A stretch of 59,322 nt of DNA from Microvirga sp. KLBC 81 (GCF_003075415.1 NZ_QDAH01000037.1:1-59322), one strand, 5' to 3'; positions 1 to 8,774 are shown, numbered from the stretch's first letter. The notes: generated from the letters alone by a model not told the origin. A program made the numbers and translations.

Positions 1-300
1 GCTCAGATCGGTATCGTAGGATGAGGCTGTCATGCCCCTTCAGATGGGCACCACCCGATTTTCCAGACATCCTCTAGCTCTGGCGTGAGTTTGATAGCCT
101 CTGCTTCTCCCGGCGCGGGATCCGTGCTTTTGTTCGAAAGCCAGCCGCATAACCCGTGACCTTGACGCGGCAACAACGAGCGCCTGCCATCAAGCGCCAG
201 TCCGAGCCTTGTCCGACCCTGTTCTTTCGTGATGCGATCTATGCACAAATCCAACGCGCCGATCACGGCCGGTTGCGTTATGTTGGGTCCTGCATGGTCG
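1..300. other. left end, no supported gene
   Basis: Nothing recognisable was found here. A 78-codon minus-strand reading frame spans positions 30 to 266, but it has no domain I know and no convincing ribosome binding site. The stretch lies downstream of the cyd operon and could hold its terminator or a gene remnant. Confidence 0.4.
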
Positions 301-423
301 TCAGGTCAGCCAGAACCGGATGACGAGACCGACAGTTCCCGTCGTGCCCACGCCGGCCATCCAGAGGCCGATGAACCACAGCCAGCGGTGCAAGGTGGAG
401 CCATGTTCGAGATCGTTGCCCAT
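301..423 (-). CDS. DUF2474-type small membrane subunit of cytochrome bd oxidase
   Basis: A 40-residue protein whose ATG overlaps the cydB stop in the arrangement TGATG, so it is translationally coupled as the last gene of the cyd operon. It begins MGNDLEHGSTLHRWLWFIGL, then has one hydrophobic segment (about residues 13-35) rich in Trp and Gly, and ends IRFWLT. Small single-span proteins of the DUF2474/CydX kind sit directly after cydB in many proteobacteria and stabilise the oxidase in the inner membrane. Position, size and single membrane span are seen directly; the assignment to DUF2474 is from memory of the family. It is too short for usual gene-length cut-offs and is easily missed. Confidence 0.8.
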   Translation of the reverse strand: MGNDLEHGSTLHRWLWFIGLWMAGVGTTGTVGLVIRFWLT

Positions 424-1430
424 CAGTGATAGCCCTCGTGACCGGTCTTGCCGCGGAACACCCAGTACGAGTACCCGGTGTAAGCCAGGATGATCGGGAT
501 CAGCACGCTCGCACCGACCAACATGAACTGGAGGCTGGCATGTGGCGCCGCGGCCTCATGGATCGTGACGGCGATCGGCACCATGTGCGGGAACATGCTG
601 ATGCCCAACCCGAGCAGGCAGAGGGCGAACAGCGCCAGCGTCAGCAGGAATGGCCAGTGCTCCCAGCGGCGCGCCAGGCTCATGAGGAGCGCGCCGGAGC
701 AGAGGCCGACCAGCAGCGGCACCTGGGCTGTGAACAGCACCTGCGGCCAGGCGAACCAGCGTTCGTAATAGGCGCCGCTCAGGAACGGCGTCGCCGCGCT
801 GACCAGGCCGATGCAGGCGATCAGCCCGAGGGCGAGGCGACCGGCGAGGCGGAAGCTGTGGTCCTGGACGGCGCCTTCGGTCTTCATCACCAGCCAGGTC
901 GCCCCGAGCAGGGCATAGCCGATCACGAGGCTGATGCCGACCAGCAGGCTGAAGGGCGTGAGCCAGTCCCACCAGCCGCCGGCATAGGAACGCCCCTCGA
1001 CCACGATGCCCTGGAGCAGGGCGCCGAGCGTGATGCCCTGCGCGAGCGTCGCCACGATCGACCCCATCGTAAACGCGATGTCCCAGTAGCGGCGATGACC
1101 CGGATCGCGCCAGCGGAACTCAAAGGCGACCCCGCGGAAGATCAACGCCAGCACCATGGCGATGATCGGCGCATAAAGAGCCGGCAGGATGATCGCATAG
1201 GCGAGCGGGAAAGCTGCCATGAGACCGCCGCCGCCCAGCACCAGCCAGGTCTCGTTCCCGTCCCAGACCGGCGCCACCGAGTTCATGGCGCTGTCGCGTT
1301 CCGGTCCCGGTGCGAAGAACGGGAACAGGATGCCGATCCCGAGATCGAAGCCGTCCATCACCACATAAGCAAAGACGGCAAAAGCGATGATGAAGGCCCA
1401 GAGGGTGGGAAGGTCAAAAAGAGGTGTCAT
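423..1430 (-). CDS. cydB: cytochrome bd (CIO-type) quinol oxidase subunit II
   Basis: A 335-residue polytopic inner-membrane protein. The N-terminus TLWAFIIAFAVFAYVVMDGF followed by DLGIG is typical of CydB/CioB, as is VWDGNETWLVLGGGGLMAAF at about residues 54-73. Length is close to the usual 330-380. Subunit II pairs with CydA to form the quinol oxidase that reduces oxygen to water without pumping protons. It starts 3 bp after the cydA stop and its own stop overlaps the next small gene, so the three are one operon. No frameshift is seen. Confidence 0.95.
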   Translation of the reverse strand: MTPLFDLPTLWAFIIAFAVFAYVVMDGFDLGIGILFPFFAPGPERDSAMNSVAPVWDGNETWLVLGGGGLMAAFPLAYAIILPALYAPIIAMVLALIFRGVAFEFRWRDPGHRRYWDIAFTMGSIVATLAQGITLGALLQGIVVEGRSYAGGWWDWLTPFSLLVGISLVIGYALLGATWLVMKTEGAVQDHSFRLAGRLALGLIACIGLVSAATPFLSGAYYERWFAWPQVLFTAQVPLLVGLCSGALLMSLARRWEHWPFLLTLALFALCLLGLGISMFPHMVPIAVTIHEAAAPHASLQFMLVGASVLIPIILAYTGYSYWVFRGKTGHEGYH

Positions 1431-1433
1431 GGT

Positions 1434-2858
1434 TCAAACCTCCGCGCCGAGAGTGCGGGCCGGATCGACCGAGGGCGCCGGGGTGATGCCGGCCGTGCGG
1501 ATGGGATGGTCGGGTCCGGCCTCTGGGCCTGTCTCGCCCCGATGCGGCGGCTTGCCCATGAGCTTGAGGATGTACCCGGTGCCCGCGCCGAAGACGATGA
1601 AGTAGACCACGATGAAGGTCAGCAGCGACGCCGCGACGGCTGGGGCCTCGAGCGGCGAGACTGACTCCGCGGTTCGGAGCAGGCCGTAGACGGTGAAGGG
1701 CTGCCGCCCAACCTCTGCGGTGACCCAGCCGGCGATCACGGCCACGAAGCCAGCGGGACCCATGGTGAGCGCCAGCCAGTGCAGCGGGCGCCAGTCGTAG
1801 AGCCGACCGCGAAATCGTGCCCACAGGCTGAGCACCCCGAGACCCAGCATGAGAGTGCCCAGTCCCACCATGATGCGGAAGGCCCAGAACACCACCGGCA
1901 CGTAGGGCCAGTCGGCGCGAGGGACCGTGTCGAGCCCGTTCAAGGGCGCGTTCAGGTCGTGCTTGAGAATGAGCGAGGAGGCCTTCGGGATCTCGACGGC
2001 ATAGCGCACCGCGCCAGCCTCCTGGTCGGGAATGCCGAACAGGATCAGGGGTGCACCCTCGGGATGGCTCTCGAAGTGCCCCTCCGTGGCCATGATCTTG
2101 GCGGGCTGGTGGTCGAGCGCGTTGAGGCCGTGCAAGTCGCCGACAAGGATCTGGAGTGGGGCGACGACCGCTACCATGCCGGTGGCCATCGAAAACATCA
2201 CCCGGGCGCCCTTGTTGGTGCGGTCGCGCAGGAGGTGCCAGGCGCCGACACCGCCGACGACCAGCGCTGTCGTGAGGTAGGAGGCGAGCACCGTGTGCAC
2301 CAGGCGATAGGGGAAAGATGGATTAAACACGATGGCCCACCAGTCCTGCGGCACGAACTGCCCGGCCTCGTTGATGCTGTAGCCGACCGGAGTCTGCATC
2401 CAAGAATTGGCGGACAGGATCCAGAAGGCCGAGATGCAGGTGCCGATGGCCACCGCGAGCGTGGCGGCGAAGTGCAGCTTCCGGCCGACCCGGCCCATGC
2501 CGAACAGCATGATGCCGAGGAAGCCTGCCTCCAGGAAGAAGGCGGTCATGACCTCGTAGGCCATCAGCGGGCCGACGATCGGCCCGGCCTTGTCGGAGAA
2601 CACGGCCCAGTTGGTGCCGAACTGGTAGGACATGACGATGCCCGAGACCACGCCCATGGCAAAGGCCAAGGCGAAGATCTTGAGCCAGTACTTGAACAGG
2701 TTGAGGTAGACCTCGCGCCCGGTCCACAGCCACAGCCCTTCCAGCACGGCGAGATAACTTGCCAGCCCGATGGAGAACGAGGGGAAGATGAAGTGGAAGG
2801 AAATCGTGAACGCGAACTGGAAACGCGCCAAAAGAAGAGCGTCGAACTGATCAAACAT
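1434..2858 (-). CDS. cydA: cytochrome bd (CIO-type) quinol oxidase subunit I
   Basis: A 474-residue CydA/CioA homologue. An early His (SFHFIF, residue 22) matches the haem b595/d ligand. The GRQPFTVYG motif near residue 390 and the conserved VGDLHGLNALDHQPAK stretch near the quinol site are present. The protein is about 50 residues shorter than the E. coli long-Q-loop form, so it belongs to the short-loop, cyanide-insensitive oxidase (CIO) class. Such oxidases support respiration under low oxygen, cyanide or oxidative stress. The start ATG is preceded by GGAGGGG. First gene of cydA-cydB-DUF2474. Its promoter must lie in or upstream of the nitrilase remnant that touches its start. Confidence 0.95.
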   Translation of the reverse strand: MFDQFDALLLARFQFAFTISFHFIFPSFSIGLASYLAVLEGLWLWTGREVYLNLFKYWLKIFALAFAMGVVSGIVMSYQFGTNWAVFSDKAGPIVGPLMAYEVMTAFFLEAGFLGIMLFGMGRVGRKLHFAATLAVAIGTCISAFWILSANSWMQTPVGYSINEAGQFVPQDWWAIVFNPSFPYRLVHTVLASYLTTALVVGGVGAWHLLRDRTNKGARVMFSMATGMVAVVAPLQILVGDLHGLNALDHQPAKIMATEGHFESHPEGAPLILFGIPDQEAGAVRYAVEIPKASSLILKHDLNAPLNGLDTVPRADWPYVPVVFWAFRIMVGLGTLMLGLGVLSLWARFRGRLYDWRPLHWLALTMGPAGFVAVIAGWVTAEVGRQPFTVYGLLRTAESVSPLEAPAVAASLLTFIVVYFIVFGAGTGYILKLMGKPPHRGETGPEAGPDHPIRTAGITPAPSVDPARTLGAEV

Positions 2859-2982
2859 CTGTTTCCCCTCCGGATAGAGCGACGGCCAATTGGGCCCGTT
2901 CGTTGACGTGGAGACGGAAGGCGTCGGGAAGCGCGTAGTGCCCTATGACGTCGAAGTCGTACTTGCCGCAGGCGATGTTCAC
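2851..2982 (-). pseudogene. C-terminal remnant of a nitrilase-family gene
   Basis: A 43-codon reading frame beginning at a GTG contains CGKYDFDVIGHYALPDAFRL. This closely matches the conserved tail of nitrilases and related carbon-nitrogen hydrolases (consensus F/Y-DFDVVGHYARPDVF). An in-frame TGA lies just upstream and no catalytic Glu-Lys-Cys region is present, so only the 3' end survives. The remnant runs into the cydA start codon. The family match is from recalled consensus, not a search. Confidence 0.5.
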
Positions 2983-3181
2983 GACCTTGTTCCTTCAAGG
3001 CTCGAACTTGAGTTTTCTAACGATACCAGGGCCTATACTGACAATTGCAGGATCGCTCTCGCGATCAGCCTCATATTCAAGAACCAGCACTTTTGCCCGT
3101 GATGGTGAAAACTTTCTCCTCTGAAGAATTCATTTTAATCTTCGCACTGTATTGAACTAGCGCAAGACCGGTCTCGCCGCG

Positions 3182-3829
3182 TCACTCTGGAAACGGGGCG
3201 TCCGCCACAAAATCGACAGCTGAAGGAGCCTTGTAGTCGGCAACAAAGCGCTCTCCGAAGTCGCGAACAAAGTTATCGTAGGTCAATTCGGGCTTCACTT
3301 CGGCGATGTGACAGAAGCATCGCGTCATTCGCTGCTTCATTCCAAGCCTGGGGAACTCAGCGATGATCCGTTGCATCTCGTCGGAAGGAATGAGGTCAAA
3401 TTGCCAGCCGATCACATCAAGGCAGATGCCAGCCGTGCAAAGTGCGACCTCTGCCTCCTTGTAGAGCCCGATCGAGGGTGTTGAGTTGAGGGCGACGCTA
3501 TCCCAAATCAATTGGGCACGATGGTCATCGAGTCCACCCGCCCTTGCGAAGCTACTGGCGAGATCGGCAGCCTCCACCTCGAAGCGGCGTGGTCCGGCAA
3601 AGCGCTCGTTGAGGGTGATATCATGCAGCAAAGTTCCGACGGCAACGACCTCAGCGTCGTGCGTGATGTTCTGAAGCTGTCCAAGGCGGATGGCAAAGAG
3701 CCAAGAACGAACGACATGATTATAAAGGTACGGTTCGCATCGCTGCCGAGCGTACTCGAGAGCGGCATCAACGATCGGAGTGTCTGGAACCGAGACACCG
3801 GCGACCACTCTGTTATCTGTCCCAGGCAT
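3182..3829 (-). CDS. HD-domain protein, cyanamide hydratase-like
   Basis: About 215 residues with a metal-binding HD domain. The first His is in LYNHVVRSWLFA, the HD pair in VGTLLHDITLN, followed by FEVEAADLASSFARAGG. This pattern and length resemble the cyanamide hydratase-like/HD family of small hydrolases; the substrate cannot be read from sequence. The start MPGTDNR is preferred because AAGGG lies 7 bases before it; two upstream in-frame ATGs (3844 and 3835) have poorer spacing. The gene follows the Tat-exported hydrolase by about 115 bp on the same strand and may be the last gene of that transcription unit. Confidence 0.75.
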   Translation of the reverse strand: MPGTDNRVVAGVSVPDTPIVDAALEYARQRCEPYLYNHVVRSWLFAIRLGQLQNITHDAEVVAVGTLLHDITLNERFAGPRRFEVEAADLASSFARAGGLDDHRAQLIWDSVALNSTPSIGLYKEAEVALCTAGICLDVIGWQFDLIPSDEMQRIIAEFPRLGMKQRMTRCFCHIAEVKPELTYDNFVRDFGERFVADYKAPSAVDFVADAPFPE

Positions 3830-3943
3830 CGTCATACCCTTCATATCAGATCGGCAGTGCGAATGGATTGGATCGCCTCTGCCGGCGACGGTGGATCGGC
3901 CGAATTTCCGGCCGACCCTTGATGCAAGTTCGGCGAGCCGCTC

Positions 3944-4945
3944 TCAGCCTTTGATGAAGGCGAGCAGATCGGGATTCACTACATCGGCGTGGGTGGTCAG
4001 CATACCGTGGGGGAATTTCTCATAGACCTTCAGCGTGCCCTTCTTGAGAAGCTTCACCGACAGGAGCGCGGAGTTCGCGATCGGCACGATTTGGTCATCG
4101 TCGCCGTGCATCACCAACGTCGGCACGTCGATGATCTTCAGATCCTCGGTGAAATCGGTTTCGGAGAAGGCCTTGCTGCCGTCATAATGAGCCCTGGCGC
4201 TGCCTGCCATGCCTTGGCGCCACCAGTTCTGGATGATCCCCTGCGATGGCGTGGCCCCGGGGCGATTGTAGCCGTAGAAGGGGCCGCTCGCGAAATCGAG
4301 ATAGAACTGCGCGCGGTTCCCTGCGAGCTGCGCCCGCAAGCCGTCGAGCACCTCGATCGGCAGACCTCCCGGATTGGCTGGCGTCTTCACCATGAGCGGC
4401 GGTACGGCACCGACCAAGATCAGCTTGGCCACGCGGCCCTGCGGCTGGCCATGGCCGGCAACATAGCGGGTCGCCTCACCGCCGCCGGTCGAGTGGCCGA
4501 TATGGACGGCGTTGCGCAGGTCGAGATGCTCGACCACCGCCGCTACATCGGCAGCGTAGTGGTCCATGTCGTGACCGTCCGACACCTGCGCGGACCGCCC
4601 ATGGCCCCGGCGGTCGTGTGCGACGACGCGATACCCGTGGCTCAGGAAGAACAGCATCTGGTTGTCCCAGTCGTCAGCCGACAATGGCCAGCCGTGGTGA
4701 AAGACGATGGGCTGAGCGTCCCTTGGGCCCCAATCCTTGTAAAAGATCTCGACGCCGTCATTGGTGGTGACTGTGCTCATGTCTGCTGTCCTTTCGGTTG
4801 GTGGATTGATGCGGTGAGCGGATTGAGCCGCTGCTGGCCGAATGGGCAGTGCCGCCAGAACAGTGGCAACAGTGGCGCTCAGGCCGAGTACGAGGAGATT
4901 ACGGCGCGCCGGATCAACCGGCTCGGAAAGGGTCAGTTCGGTCAT
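3944..4945 (-). CDS. Tat-exported alpha/beta hydrolase (non-haem chloroperoxidase-like)
   Basis: 333 residues. A twin-arginine leader ([10 protein letters not shown], Ala-rich core, AAAQS) occupies about residues 1-42. An alpha/beta-hydrolase fold then starts at [18 protein letters not shown]. The oxyanion motif [11 protein letters not shown], nucleophile elbow GHSTGGGE (Ser), acid [10 protein letters not shown] (Asp) and FPHGM (His) are all visible. The start was chosen because GGAGAG precedes it and the leader begins here. The mature part is very close to the protein at 17344-18180, which has no leader, so one copy is predicted periplasmic and one cytoplasmic. It overlaps the stop of the small ORF at 4942-5100. 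Family known for perhydrolase or esterase activity; true substrate unknown. Confidence 0.9.
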   Translation of the reverse strand: MTELTLSEPVDPARRNLLVLGLSATVATVLAALPIRPAAAQSAHRINPPTERTADMSTVTTNDGVEIFYKDWGPRDAQPIVFHHGWPLSADDWDNQMLFFLSHGYRVVAHDRRGHGRSAQVSDGHDMDHYAADVAAVVEHLDLRNAVHIGHSTGGGEATRYVAGHGQPQGRVAKLILVGAVPPLMVKTPANPGGLPIEVLDGLRAQLAGNRAQFYLDFASGPFYGYNRPGATPSQGIIQNWWRQGMAGSARAHYDGSKAFSETDFTEDLKIIDVPTLVMHGDDDQIVPIANSALLSVKLLKKGTLKVYEKFPHGMLTTHADVVNPDLLAFIKG

Positions 4946-5100
4946 CGGCTCTCCGTCGCTTTGATTGAGTTGACAAGCACGGCGTATGGACGTCCACGGG
5001 TATGTCCGCTGGAATCGACATGGCACTGGCGATGATCGAAGAAGATCTTGGAAAGGAGATCGCCCGGGGCCTTGGCATGTTTTGACGTCGTTGTGTCCAT
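4942..5100 (-). CDS. putative 52-residue leader protein upstream of the hydrolase
   Basis: A small open frame with a good Shine-Dalgarno (AAGGAGATAGCGC before ATG) whose stop overlaps the hydrolase start as ATGA, the classic layout for translational coupling. The product ([16 protein letters not shown] at the N-terminus, no membrane segment) matches nothing I recognise. Its start lies 116 bp from the palindrome at 5216-5231, exactly the distance of the ahpD-like start from its own copy of that palindrome at 19727. It could be a true leader gene or the hybrid remains of a gene fused by deletion. Confidence 0.4.
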   Translation of the reverse strand: MDTTTSKHAKAPGDLLSKIFFDHRQCHVDSSGHTRGRPYAVLVNSIKATESR

Positions 5101-5144
5101 GCGCTATCTCCTTGATGGACGCTGTTAGTGCATTGCCTTTGAAG

Positions 5145-5254
5145 CATGCCTGCCTAGTGGAGATCGCGCTATTGAGCTGGTGGCCTAGGTCCCCACTTGA
5201 TAAGTCTACGAATGACTAAACCAAAGTTTAGGTCGTACCTATGACAGCATAGGT
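5145..5254 (-). promoter_or_regulatory. shared upstream regulatory element, copy A
   Basis: About 110 bp closely resembling 19655-19765 and, less closely, 21166-21275. It contains a perfect 6-4-6 palindrome CTAAAC-CAAA-GTTTAG at 5216-5231 and a second perfect 7-4-7 palindrome ACCTATG-ACAG-CATAGGT at 5237-5254. A conserved block ACTTGATAAGTCTAC lies between the palindrome and the minus-strand genes and probably holds core promoter sequence. It is read here as the operator/promoter of the small ORF and Tat hydrolase. The divergent gene on the other side is a GlxA/AraC regulator fragment. Confidence 0.65.
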
Positions 5255-5262
5255 GCCAATAG

Positions 5263-5685
5263 ACAGGCGCGACTGGATCCCGACACCCCGGTGGACAATA
5301 CCAGTTCTCGTCGCTTCTCGAGTGCGATCCAGGCTCCGACAAGGTTCGCAGGGCTCTGAGCTTCGCACGGGAGAATCTGCTACAGAAACTTTCGGTGGAG
5401 CGTATCGCCGAGGTGGCCAATCTCTGCGTTCGGCAGTTCAGCCGGGCTTTTGTCTCATCGACGGGAATGACACCCGCAAAAGCCATCGAGCGCCTGCGTG
5501 TCGAGGCGGCGCGCCCCATTGTCGAGGACAGCCGCCGGACCTCCGACGAGATAGCCCGTCTGGTCGGGTTCCTCGATCCGCACAGGATGTCCCAGAGTTT
5601 CATCCGCACTCTCGGCCACACGCCATCGCAGATACGCCGCCTGTCCCGACAGGCGACGGCGGCCGACCAGCACAGCACAAACTGA
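5263..5685 (+). pseudogene. C-terminal half of a GlxA-family AraC regulator
   Basis: After an in-frame TAG at 5260-5262 an open frame of 140 codons reads the linker and AraC-type DNA-binding domain of a GlxA regulator: HPGGQYQFSSLL, then RRALSFARENL, two helix-turn-helix units (VERIAEVANLCVRQFSRAF and SDEIARLVGFLDPHRMSQSF) and a short tail. The N-terminal DJ-1/PfpI-like domain, about 170 residues, is absent, and copy A of the regulatory element begins immediately upstream. No start codon or ribosome site fits the fragment. It looks like the remains of a regulator once divergent from the hydrolase operon. Confidence 0.75.
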
Positions 5686-5819
5686 CAATCCTGTCGGTCC
5701 TTTGTTTGTCTCAGAGGTTGGCCCGGTTTCGATCAAAGACCCCATTTGGGCTCCGCTCTGATGATTGATGCATCGTCGGAGTGGAATCGATGCCCATACC
5801 GAAAGCACCGGAAGACACA

Positions 5820-6251
5820 TCACCTCTGATCCGGGATCGTGAGTTCGGTATCGACGTCATCCACGACGAACACGGCGAGGATCTTCGCAGGCTGCGTCTG
5901 GCTCGCGTTGGCGCTGACCCGATGATGATCGCCGGGCATCTCCGTCCAGTTCTGGCCGGTTTGATAGGTCACTTCAGGTCCTTCGTTGACCTGCATGCGG
6001 ACGGAACCTTCAATGACTGTCGCGTAGATGATCGCGGATTTCGCATGGGTGTGGGACGGCGAATACCCACCCGGTCCGTATTCGACCAGGACACCCTTGA
6101 TGCTCTTGCCTGGAACCCCTGGCAAAGCGCGCTGGTAGACCTGCGTCACTTTTGCGTTCTTGGCGCCGGAGAGCGTTACCTCTCTGTCCGGCGAGCTGGT
6201 GCTTGGGCGTCGACATTGGCCACTCCAAGGGCGGCAGAGCCACCGATTCAA
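5820..6251 (-). pseudogene. broken duplicate of the secreted cupin gene
   Basis: The last 110 codons encode the same cupin barrel as the gene at 16844-17293 (KSIKGVLVEYGPGGYSPSHT, histidine pair SHTH, VIEGSVRMQVNEG). The signal peptide is lost. The matching upstream peptide (VANVDAQAP) lies in another frame and ends at a stop, so a frameshift and loss of the start have inactivated it; the open frame begins at a TTG with no ribosome site. From the stop codon inward, 246 bp (5820-6065) are identical to 16844-17089. Confidence 0.75.
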
Positions 6252-6257
6252 ACCATG

Positions 6258-6839
6258 TCATGGCTTTTCGCGCAGCCCCCTTTCGATTCTACGGTCGGGA
6301 ACGAGCCACGCGAGTGCAACCAGGACGTACACGGCGAGGGACAGGCGCACATCGACCGAGGCCAGGACGATCGCCAGGATGCCGCCCGCAATTGAGATCT
6401 TGCCCTTCCGATCGGATCCGACCGCTCGCCGTAGCTCAGACTCTCGACCCTGCGCATGGATGATCGCGGCCTGGAGGATCAGAAAGGCTCCCGCCGCCAT
6501 CAGAAGTGACACGCCGTAGATCGCCGTTGGCAGAGGGGCGAAGTGGGCTTCGTTGAGCCATGCGGTCGTAAAGGGAATGAGCGATAGCCAGAACAGCAGA
6601 TGGGTATTCGCCCATAAGATGCGGCCGTCGACCTTGAAGGAGATTTGGAAGAGATGGTGGTGATTGTGCCAGTAGATGGCGACATACAGGAAACTCAGGA
6701 CATAGCTGAGGAAGACGGGCGCAAGGGCAAAGAGAGCATCGAGATCCGCGCCATGCGGTGCCTTCAGCTCGAGCACCATGATAGTGATGATGATCGCGAT
6801 TACGCCGTCGCTGAATCCCTCCAGCCTGTTCTTGTTCAT
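6258..6839 (-). CDS. TMEM175-family (DUF1211) ion channel-like protein
   Basis: 193 residues with about six hydrophobic segments. The N-terminus NKNRLEGFSDGVIAIIITIM is the signature RxxxFSD motif of TMEM175-like channels. VAIYWHNHHHLFQ in the third segment is also typical of the family. Bacterial members form potassium-permeable channels; selectivity cannot be judged here. The ATG is preceded by GGAGGCAGTGCA, a good site. It lies directly upstream of the dead cupin copy on the same strand. Confidence 0.9.
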   Translation of the reverse strand: MNKNRLEGFSDGVIAIIITIMVLELKAPHGADLDALFALAPVFLSYVLSFLYVAIYWHNHHHLFQISFKVDGRILWANTHLLFWLSLIPFTTAWLNEAHFAPLPTAIYGVSLLMAAGAFLILQAAIIHAQGRESELRRAVGSDRKGKISIAGGILAIVLASVDVRLSLAVYVLVALAWLVPDRRIERGLREKP

Positions 6840-7276
6840 TGCACTGCCTCCTCGGGCAGGATCTCCCTATCCACTATCCGCAGATACGACGAGCGGGACG
6901 CGGCCGTGAGGGTTTGATTTCGGGTATACCAAGATTATCCTCGCGGCACTTGGGTTGCCTGTGCATCTCTACAGGATTGTACGTTATAATGTTGCCAGAG
7001 AGCTGCCTAAGCAGAATGAACACTCCCTGAGTGGGCGGCGCCTGTAACCAGCTTAACAGCTAACATCTGGATGTCCGACGGTGGATCTTCGCTCATGCCG
7101 CCGATCACGTCAGCTCTATGCATGTCTAGCGAGGGTGCTGACCTGCTTGTCCGTAGTTGAAGGGCCTATACCGAGGTACAGGACCGCTGCGCCCGCTGAC
7201 CAGAGCAGTAGGTATAGAGCGTCTGGTTAGATCCCACCACACCAGCGTTCATGTAGCTACGGTTGAACCGCGGTCG
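6840..7276. other. intergenic stretch, no supported gene
   Basis: About 440 bp between the TMEM175 start and the left end of the IS3 element. I see no domain-bearing frame on either strand. CCTATACCGAGGTACAGG near 7160 faintly resembles the operator at 21236 but is too degenerate to call. The missing distal part of the flavoprotein gene interrupted at 8623 is not found here. Confidence 0.4.
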
Positions 7277-7377
7277 TGTTGCCTTCGACGCATTTAGCGT
7301 CTTCATCGTGAAGTAGCCCCCGAATAGACCGGCCACGATCTCCCACCTCGCTAAGAGATAGGAGTAGTGTTGGTGCC

Positions 7378-7771
7378 ATGACTGGTTCTTCCCCGAAGTT
7401 AGAGGTCCTGGACGGACCGCAACGCCGCCGCCGTTGGACGGCCTCTGAGAAGCTTTCCATCGTCCAGGAGACCTACGAACCTGACGCCACGGTCAGCCTG
7501 GTCGCCCGCCGGCATGGGGTGGCGCCCAACCAGCTCTTCCGCTGGCGCAAGCTCGCCGCTCAAGGAGCACTGACCGCCACCAGGGGCCCAGGAGGAGGTC
7601 GTTGCCGCCTCTGAATACCGGGCCCTGCAGAACCAGATCCGTGAGCTGCAGCGCCTGCTCGGCAAGAAGACGCTCGAGGCCGAGATCCTCAAGGAGGCGC
7701 TGGAGGTCGCCACCGGGCCCAAAAAGCAGCTGTTGCGCTCGCTGTCGTGGCCCAAGGACGGTTCGCGATGA
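7378..7771 (+). pseudogene. IS3 transposase orfA, frameshifted
   Basis: The N-terminal helix-turn-helix ([40 protein letters not shown]) is intact to about 7590. The frame is then lost near AGGGGCCCAGG. The expected continuation [20 protein letters not shown] with a leucine-zipper-like coiled coil (LLGKKTLEAEILKEAL) is readable in another frame up to a TGA at 7769-7771. One small insertion or deletion explains it. The stop overlaps the orfB ATG as ATGA. Confidence 0.8.
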
Positions 7772-8597
7772 AGGCCGTCTGCACCACTCTCCGGGTCGCC
7801 CGTTCCAACATCGCCAAGCAGGCAGCGGGTCGACCACCAAAGCGCCGGGGCCGCCCGCCGTTGCCGGAGGAGGAGCTCGTCACGGCGATCAAGGCGATCA
7901 TCGGCAGCCTGCCGACCTACGGCTACCGGCGGGTTCATGCTCTCCTGGAGCGCCAGGCCAACGAGCAGGGTCGTCCTGCTCCCAACCACAAGCAAGTCCA
8001 TACCTGGTAATGAAGGCCCATGACCTGCTGCAGCGCCACGCTGGAGGTGCCGAGAGGCGCCGGCACGACGGTCGTGTTGCCGTGGAGCGCTCCAATCTGC
8101 GCTGGTGCTCGGATGGGTTCGAGATCGGCTGCGACAATGGCGAGAAGGTGCGGGTCGCCTTTGCCCTCGACTGTTGTGACCGAGAGGTGCTGGGCCATGT
8201 GGCCACGACGGAAGGGATCAAGGGCGAGGACGTGCAGGAGCTGATGATCACCGCAGTTGAATACCGCTTTGGGCAGGTGAACCGTCTGCCGCAGACCATT
8301 GAGTGGCTCTCGGACAACGGCTCGGGCTATATCGCCCATGAGACGAAGAGCCTCGCGCGAGAGATGGGGTTGGAGCCGAGGACCACACCGGTGCAGAGCC
8401 CCCAGAGCAATGGCATGGCTGAAGCTTTCGTGCGCACGATCAAGCGTGATTACGTCCGAGTAAACGGGATCCCGGATGCCCGGACGGTGATGGAGAGCCT
8501 GCCCTTATGGTTCGAGCACTACAACAGCCTTCACCCGCATAAAGCGCTCGGCTATCGTTCCCCGCGTGAGTTCATCGCCTCACGTCAACTGGGATGA
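7768..8597 (+). pseudogene. IS3 transposase orfB (DDE integrase), frameshifted
   Basis: The start MKAVCTTLRVARSN is followed by the HTH_21-like region (LPTYGYRRVHALLERQ), then a frameshift near 8000. The rest, from LVMKAHDLLQRH, lies in a different frame and reads through the DDE catalytic core: ALDCCDREVLGH (first Asp), WLSDNGSGY (second Asp) and NGMAEAFVRTIKRDYV (Glu). The C-terminus HPHKALGYRSPREFIASRQL is complete. With both orfs broken the element should not move by itself. Confidence 0.85.
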
Positions 8598-8622
8598 TCT
8601 GTCCGATCTTTCAGGGGCAACA

Positions 8623-8774
8623 ACACATCGGCATGCAGCCAGTGTTGATGCATGTTCCCAAAAGAGTTTGTGCTCCAGAAGCGCCGTCCTCATGCCGGAT
8701 GTGGTCAACCGCGCGGCAAGCGAGGGGCCGGCTTGTCCAGCGCCGATGATGATGGCGTCGAAAGTCTGGGTCAT
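8623..8774 (-). pseudogene. N-terminal fragment of a pyridine nucleotide-disulfide oxidoreductase
   Basis: About 50 codons remain. The FAD-binding start TQTFDAIIIGAGQAGPSLAA is intact and nearly the same as the full gene at 53680-55059. After HKLF one base is missing, so the redox motif appears only in a shifted frame as TCINTGCMP. The sequence stops at the IS3 end, where the gene should continue with TKTL. Its ATG overlaps the DUF4126 stop (ATGA), so the two genes were once translationally coupled. Confidence 0.8.

Larger units (their letters stand above)
7277..8622 (+). mobile_element. IS3-family (IS2-group-like) insertion sequence, inactivated
   Basis: The element carries orfA and orfB. 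Candidate ends are the inverted 7-mers TGTTGCC at 7277-7283 and GGCAACA at 8616-8622, giving 1346 bp, a normal size for this group. The bases outside the ends (GGTCG and ACACA) do not match, so no target duplication is seen, which suggests a rearrangement after insertion. On the right the element interrupts a flavoprotein reductase gene whose other half is not found on the left. The ends are my reading by eye and uncertain by some bases. Confidence 0.6.

Noticed and set aside
426..1664. Long plus-strand open frame of 412 codons
   Set aside because: It is antisense to cydB/cydA, extremely rich in Arg, Asp, Gln and Glu, and has no domain; a shadow frame of high-GC coding DNA.
1779..2906. Plus-strand frame of 375 codons
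   Set aside because: Antisense to cydA with His/Asp/Gly-rich composition and no motifs.
3989..5035. Plus-strand frame of 348 codons
   Set aside because: Antisense to the clear Tat-exported hydrolase; no recognisable domain.
7155..7175. CCTATACCGAGGTACAGG, resembling copy C
   Set aside because: Too degenerate and lacks the GTTTAG arm and the surrounding conserved blocks.
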